Source: Xanthobacteraceae bacterium
GTDB taxonomy: Bacteria; Pseudomonadota; Alphaproteobacteria; Rhizobiales; Xanthobacteraceae
NCBI GenBank assembly: GCA_030043335.1
Contig: JASHXX010000056.1
Coordinates: 1 to 7,687 of the forward strand
Length of the DNA: 7,687 nucleotides
Reading direction: 5' to 3'
Shown here: in pieces, positions 5,817 to 7,687 of the stretch
Layout: each line of letters opens with the position of its first letter
Numbering within the stretch: the first letter of the stretch is position 1
Translations under genes and position numbers: made by a program
The notes under the pieces: model-generated
What the model saw: the letters and a program-made list of their open reading frames with translations, nothing else
What the model was told of the DNA's origin: nothing
The model's database searches: none

Positions 5817-6432
5817 ATTTGCCTCCAGGCTCGCGGAATGGCGCAGGTTTGCCCTCCGGCAAGGGCATGCGGAAGACGTTAAGCGTCATCGACACCATGA
5901 CGTAGTAGCCGAGAATGCCGACAAGCTCGACCATGCCGGCGTCACCGACGAGCTTGTGCACGCGCCTGTAAGTGGCGTCGCTCACGCGCCGCGTCGCGTA
6001 GAGCTCCTTGACCAGCGCGCAGACCGCCTTCTCGTCCGCCGGCGCCGATTTCGGCGCCCGGCCGGCCTGAATATCGCGGATGGTTGCCGGCTTGACGCCT
6101 TGCTTCTCCGCGATCGCGGCGTGCGCCATCCATTCGTACTGCGCCCTCCAGTATTGCCCGGTGCAGAGGATCGCGACCTCCGAAAGCCGCGGCGGCAGGC
6201 TGGTGCGAAAGCGCAGATGCGCGCCGAGCCGCTGCGCCAGTTCACCATAGGCTGGCGCATGCAGATAGACGGCGAACGGTCCCTCCATGACGAACCGGCC
6301 GCGTGGGCCGGCTTTGATCGCCTCGACCAGCGCCTGCTGCTCGGCCGTCAGGCTGTTCAGGTCGAGAGCCGGCAGCCGCGGGGAGGGCAGCCGCGGCGGT
6401 GACGATGATTTCTTTCGCGATTTCTTGGGCAT
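5815..6432 (-). CDS. Carboxymuconolactone decarboxylase/AhpD-like family protein without the CxxC pair
   Basis: A 205-aa all-helical protein of the CMD/AhpD-like superfamily. The core segment RLSEVAILCTGQYWRAQYEWMAHAA has the Glu100-Trp101-x-x-His104 signature seen in 4-carboxymuconolactone decarboxylase-type members, followed by KQGVKPATIRDIQAG, typical of the family. The CxxC redox pair of AhpD peroxidases is absent (only Cys90), so an alkylhydroperoxidase role is unlikely. The C-terminal half (about 133-190) repeats a helical pattern ending GYYVMVSMTLNVF, common to the family. The N-terminus (MPKKSRKKSSSPPR) is very basic and probably disordered. ATG 6432 was chosen because GGAGGA lies just upstream; the open frame continues further without support. 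The gene is divergent from the HAD gene, with 93 bp between. The substrate cannot be read from sequence. Confidence 0.85.
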   Translation of the reverse strand: MPKKSRKKSSSPPRLPSPRLPALDLNSLTAEQQALVEAIKAGPRGRFVMEGPFAVYLHAPAYGELAQRLGAHLRFRTSLPPRLSEVAILCTGQYWRAQYEWMAHAAIAEKQGVKPATIRDIQAGRAPKSAPADEKAVCALVKELYATRRVSDATYRRVHKLVGDAGMVELVGILGYYVMVSMTLNVFRMPLPEGKPAPFREPGGK

Positions 6433-6525
6433 TAATTTCCTCCGGGTCAGCGCCAGCATCCGCGACGAGCGCGCGGCTCGGCGCTGTTTTTGGCATCTCG
6501 CCACGTTTTCCGCTAGGAACATTGC

Positions 6526-7233
6526 ATGGCGGTGGCGGTGAAAGCCCTGTTCTTCGACGTTTTCGGCACGCTCGTCGATTGGCGCACCTCGATCGCGCGC
6601 GAGGTCAAGGCGCTGCTCGAGCCGCGCGGCTACGCGCTCGATTGGCTGGCTTTCGCCGACGCCTGGCGCGGCGAATACCAAGGCGCGATGGAGGAAGTTC
6701 GCACCGGCCGCATCGGTTTCCGCAAGCTCGACGTGCTGCATCGGCGCAATCTCCATCTGATCCTGCCGCGCTTCGACGCCGACCGGCTTACCGAGAATGA
6801 ACGCCGTGACCTCAACATGGTCTGGCACCGGCTCGATGCCTGGCCGGATGTTGCCGGCGGCCTGGCCCAGCTCAGGCGCCGCTATCTTCTCGCGCCGGTG
6901 TCAAACGGCAATATTTCGCTGATGGTCGATCTTGCCCGTCACAACGGCTTTCCGTGGGACGCGATTCTCGGCGCCGAGATCGCCGGCGACTATAAGCCGA
7001 AACCGCGCGTCTATCTGGCCGCTGCCGAAGCGTTCGATCTCAGTCCAGACCAATGCTTGATGGTAGCCGCGCACACCGCCGACCTGATGGCCGCTTCAGC
7101 CGTTGGCCTGCGCACCGCCCACGTCGCCCGCCCCAACGAAAAGGGGCCCGGCCGCGGCGAGGCGAAGCCCAGCGAGCCGGTCGATATCGGGGCGAAAAGC
7201 CTGGAAGATTTGGCTACGCAACTCGCCGTCTGA
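6526..7233 (+). CDS. Haloacid dehalogenase type II-like HAD hydrolase
   Basis: A 235-aa cytoplasmic HAD-superfamily hydrolase of the L-2-haloacid dehalogenase (type II) group. Motif I is FFDVFGTLVDWR with nucleophile Asp11. The helical cap contains WRGEYQGAMEEVR and LDVLHRRNL. Motif II is SNGN (Ser126, Asn127). Motif III is YKPKPRVY, with Lys157 and Tyr163 spaced like Lys151/Tyr157 of characterised dehalogenases. Motif IV is MVAAHTADLMAA with Asp186. Characterised L-2-haloacid dehalogenases have Ser-Ser-Asn where this protein has Ala181-Ala182-His183, so dehalogenation is uncertain and another small-acid or phosphate ester substrate is possible. AGGA lies about seven bases before the ATG. The gene faces the small frame at 7236-7376, with a 2-bp gap. 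Confidence 0.9.
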   Translation: MAVAVKALFFDVFGTLVDWRTSIAREVKALLEPRGYALDWLAFADAWRGEYQGAMEEVRTGRIGFRKLDVLHRRNLHLILPRFDADRLTENERRDLNMVWHRLDAWPDVAGGLAQLRRRYLLAPVSNGNISLMVDLARHNGFPWDAILGAEIAGDYKPKPRVYLAAAEAFDLSPDQCLMVAAHTADLMAASAVGLRTAHVARPNEKGPGRGEAKPSEPVDIGAKSLEDLATQLAV

Positions 7234-7235
7234 TG

Positions 7236-7376
7236 TCAGTCGCCGACCTTGCGGTTACCGTCCAGGTGCCGCGGAAAAAGCTGCTGTCGCGCGCGAATTC
7301 GGATCGCGGCACGGCGCATCTGCAACTCGAGACCTCCCTCGATCAATCGGCTCAAATAGGTCAGGGCGCCAATCAT
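7236..7376 (-). CDS. Possible 46-aa basic small protein
   Basis: A short frame beginning MIGALTYLSRLIEGGLELQ and ending RHLDGNRKVGD. The first 20 residues could form an amphipathic or membrane-skimming helix; the rest is strongly basic (MRRAAIRIRARQQLFPRH). AGGGAG stands about seven bases before ATG 7376, a good ribosome binding site and the main support. The same frame runs upstream to 7589, but that part overlaps the stop region of the next gene and looks non-coding. Third-position GC is somewhat below the neighbours' apparent level. I do not recognise a family. A plus-strand frame (7233-7478, ATG overlapping the HAD stop) competes for the same bases and looks less protein-like. Confidence 0.42.
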   Translation of the reverse strand: MIGALTYLSRLIEGGLELQMRRAAIRIRARQQLFPRHLDGNRKVGD

Positions 7377-7518
7377 CGGTGCGCTCCCTGTTCTTGCTGG
7401 CACCTTCTCACTGCGCAAGTTTATTGGCGGCCGTGGAAGGACGAAGTGGCTAACGTCACAACAAGTCGCTTCGCCTGAGCAATATTTGGTTACAAGATCA
7501 CGCCCCAAGCCATTGGGA

Positions 7519-7687
7519 TTAAATCGGAAGCTGCCCGCCGCCGCCCGGCTGGCCGACGTCCGGCGGCGTGATGCGAAATCCGCCGCCACCTTCGAGCGCG
7601 AAACGGCCGTCAGCGACGGCGCGCGCCCAGCGTGTGCACACTGGCAATCCCCCGAATGAGAAGAAGTGCAAAGAGACGCCGGGCGGA
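7519..7687 (-). CDS. C-terminal end of a methylenetetrahydrofolate reductase-like protein (5' part beyond window)
   Basis: Only the last 55 codons and a TAA stop are inside the window. The frame reads PPGVSLHFFSFGGLPVCTRW, then ARAVADGRFALEGGGGFRI and a Gly/Pro-rich tail ending QLPI. The PG-xxx-HFF-x-FGG pattern resembles the last strand of the MTHFR (MetF) TIM barrel, which ends PG-x-HFY-x-LN in classical members. The segment after it (WARAVADGRF) occurs in MTHFR-related proteins of alphaproteobacteria as I remember them. If right, the enzyme would reduce 5,10-methylenetetrahydrofolate with a flavin cofactor, or be a paralogue in a one-carbon pathway. Third-position GC is high, supporting coding. 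Assignment rests on a short stretch and is tentative. Confidence 0.55.
   Translation of the reverse strand, partial: PPGVSLHFFSFGGLPVCTRWARAVADGRFALEGGGGFRITPPDVGQPGGGGQLPI

Noticed and set aside
6490..6519. TTGGCA-18-TAGGAA as a promoter for the HAD gene
   Set aside because: The -10 is weak (3 of 6), would make a leaderless message starting at the ATG, and coincides with the likely ribosome binding site AGGA.
6433..6828. N-terminal extension of the CMD-family frame back to 6828
   Set aside because: It runs antisense through the start of the HAD gene, and the strong GGAGGA site just before ATG 6432 marks the true start.
7233..7478. Plus-strand frame of 81 codons whose ATG overlaps the HAD stop (TGATG)
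   Set aside because: The overlap is suggestive, but the composition (late Cys/Trp/His-rich stretch, no hydrophobic pattern) is poor, and the antisense frame has the better ribosome binding site.
7504..7517. CCCAA-GCCA-TTGGG hairpin just after the MTHFR-like stop as a terminator
   Set aside because: The stem is only 5 bp and no T-run follows in the direction of that gene.
1..7687. CRISPR array, tRNA, rRNA, IS element or phage gene
   Set aside because: No regularly spaced repeats, cloverleaf with CCA-type end, transposase motif or terminal repeats were seen on either strand by eye.

Overview
The window is high-GC DNA with tightly packed genes, typical of an alphaproteobacterium. The left half (1-3906, minus strand) is the very-long-chain fatty acid (VLCFA) lipid A cluster of the Rhizobiales/Hyphomicrobiales. 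It reads acpXL - fabZ - fabF2 - fabF1 - MDR dehydrogenase, in the order known from Rhizobium and Bradyrhizobium relatives. A Bradyrhizobium/Rhodopseudomonas-like host fits, but the genus cannot be fixed from the sequence alone.

VLCFA operon: AcpXL (93 aa) carries the growing chain. FabF1 is a ketosynthase with a complete Cys-His-His site. FabF2 is a ketosynthase-fold partner that has lost nearly every catalytic position. FabZ dehydrates, and the zinc-type MDR protein (cut by the left edge) is a candidate enoyl reductase or another oxidoreductase of the pathway. The genes are coupled by 4-nt GTGA overlaps or 10-50 nt gaps. A good sigma70-type promoter lies at 4002-4030 (TTGAAC-17-TATACG), about 95 nt upstream of acpXL. 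In relatives the next gene would be lpxXL, which attaches the C28 chain to lipid A; here it would lie beyond the left edge.

Middle (4081-5807, plus strand): a divergent promoter candidate, a secreted PCu(A)C copper chaperone with a Met/His-rich tail, and a stand-alone EAL-domain protein whose metal-binding DDFG loop has become DEFG. The EAL gene converges on the next gene with a 7-bp gap, and an inverted repeat spans the junction.

Right (5815-7687): a carboxymuconolactone decarboxylase/AhpD-like protein (minus) is divergent from a type II HAD hydrolase (plus). Next come a possible 46-aa small protein (minus) and, at the edge, the last 55 codons of a minus-strand gene whose C-terminus resembles methylenetetrahydrofolate reductase-type proteins. 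That last reading frame has no start codon inside the window.

No rRNA, tRNA, CRISPR array, IS element or prophage gene was seen. The cluster type is known. The least explained points are the catalytically dead FabF2 paired with FabF1 (ketosynthase/chain-length-factor-like), the absence of a ketoreductase in the visible cluster, and the altered active sites of the EAL and HAD proteins.
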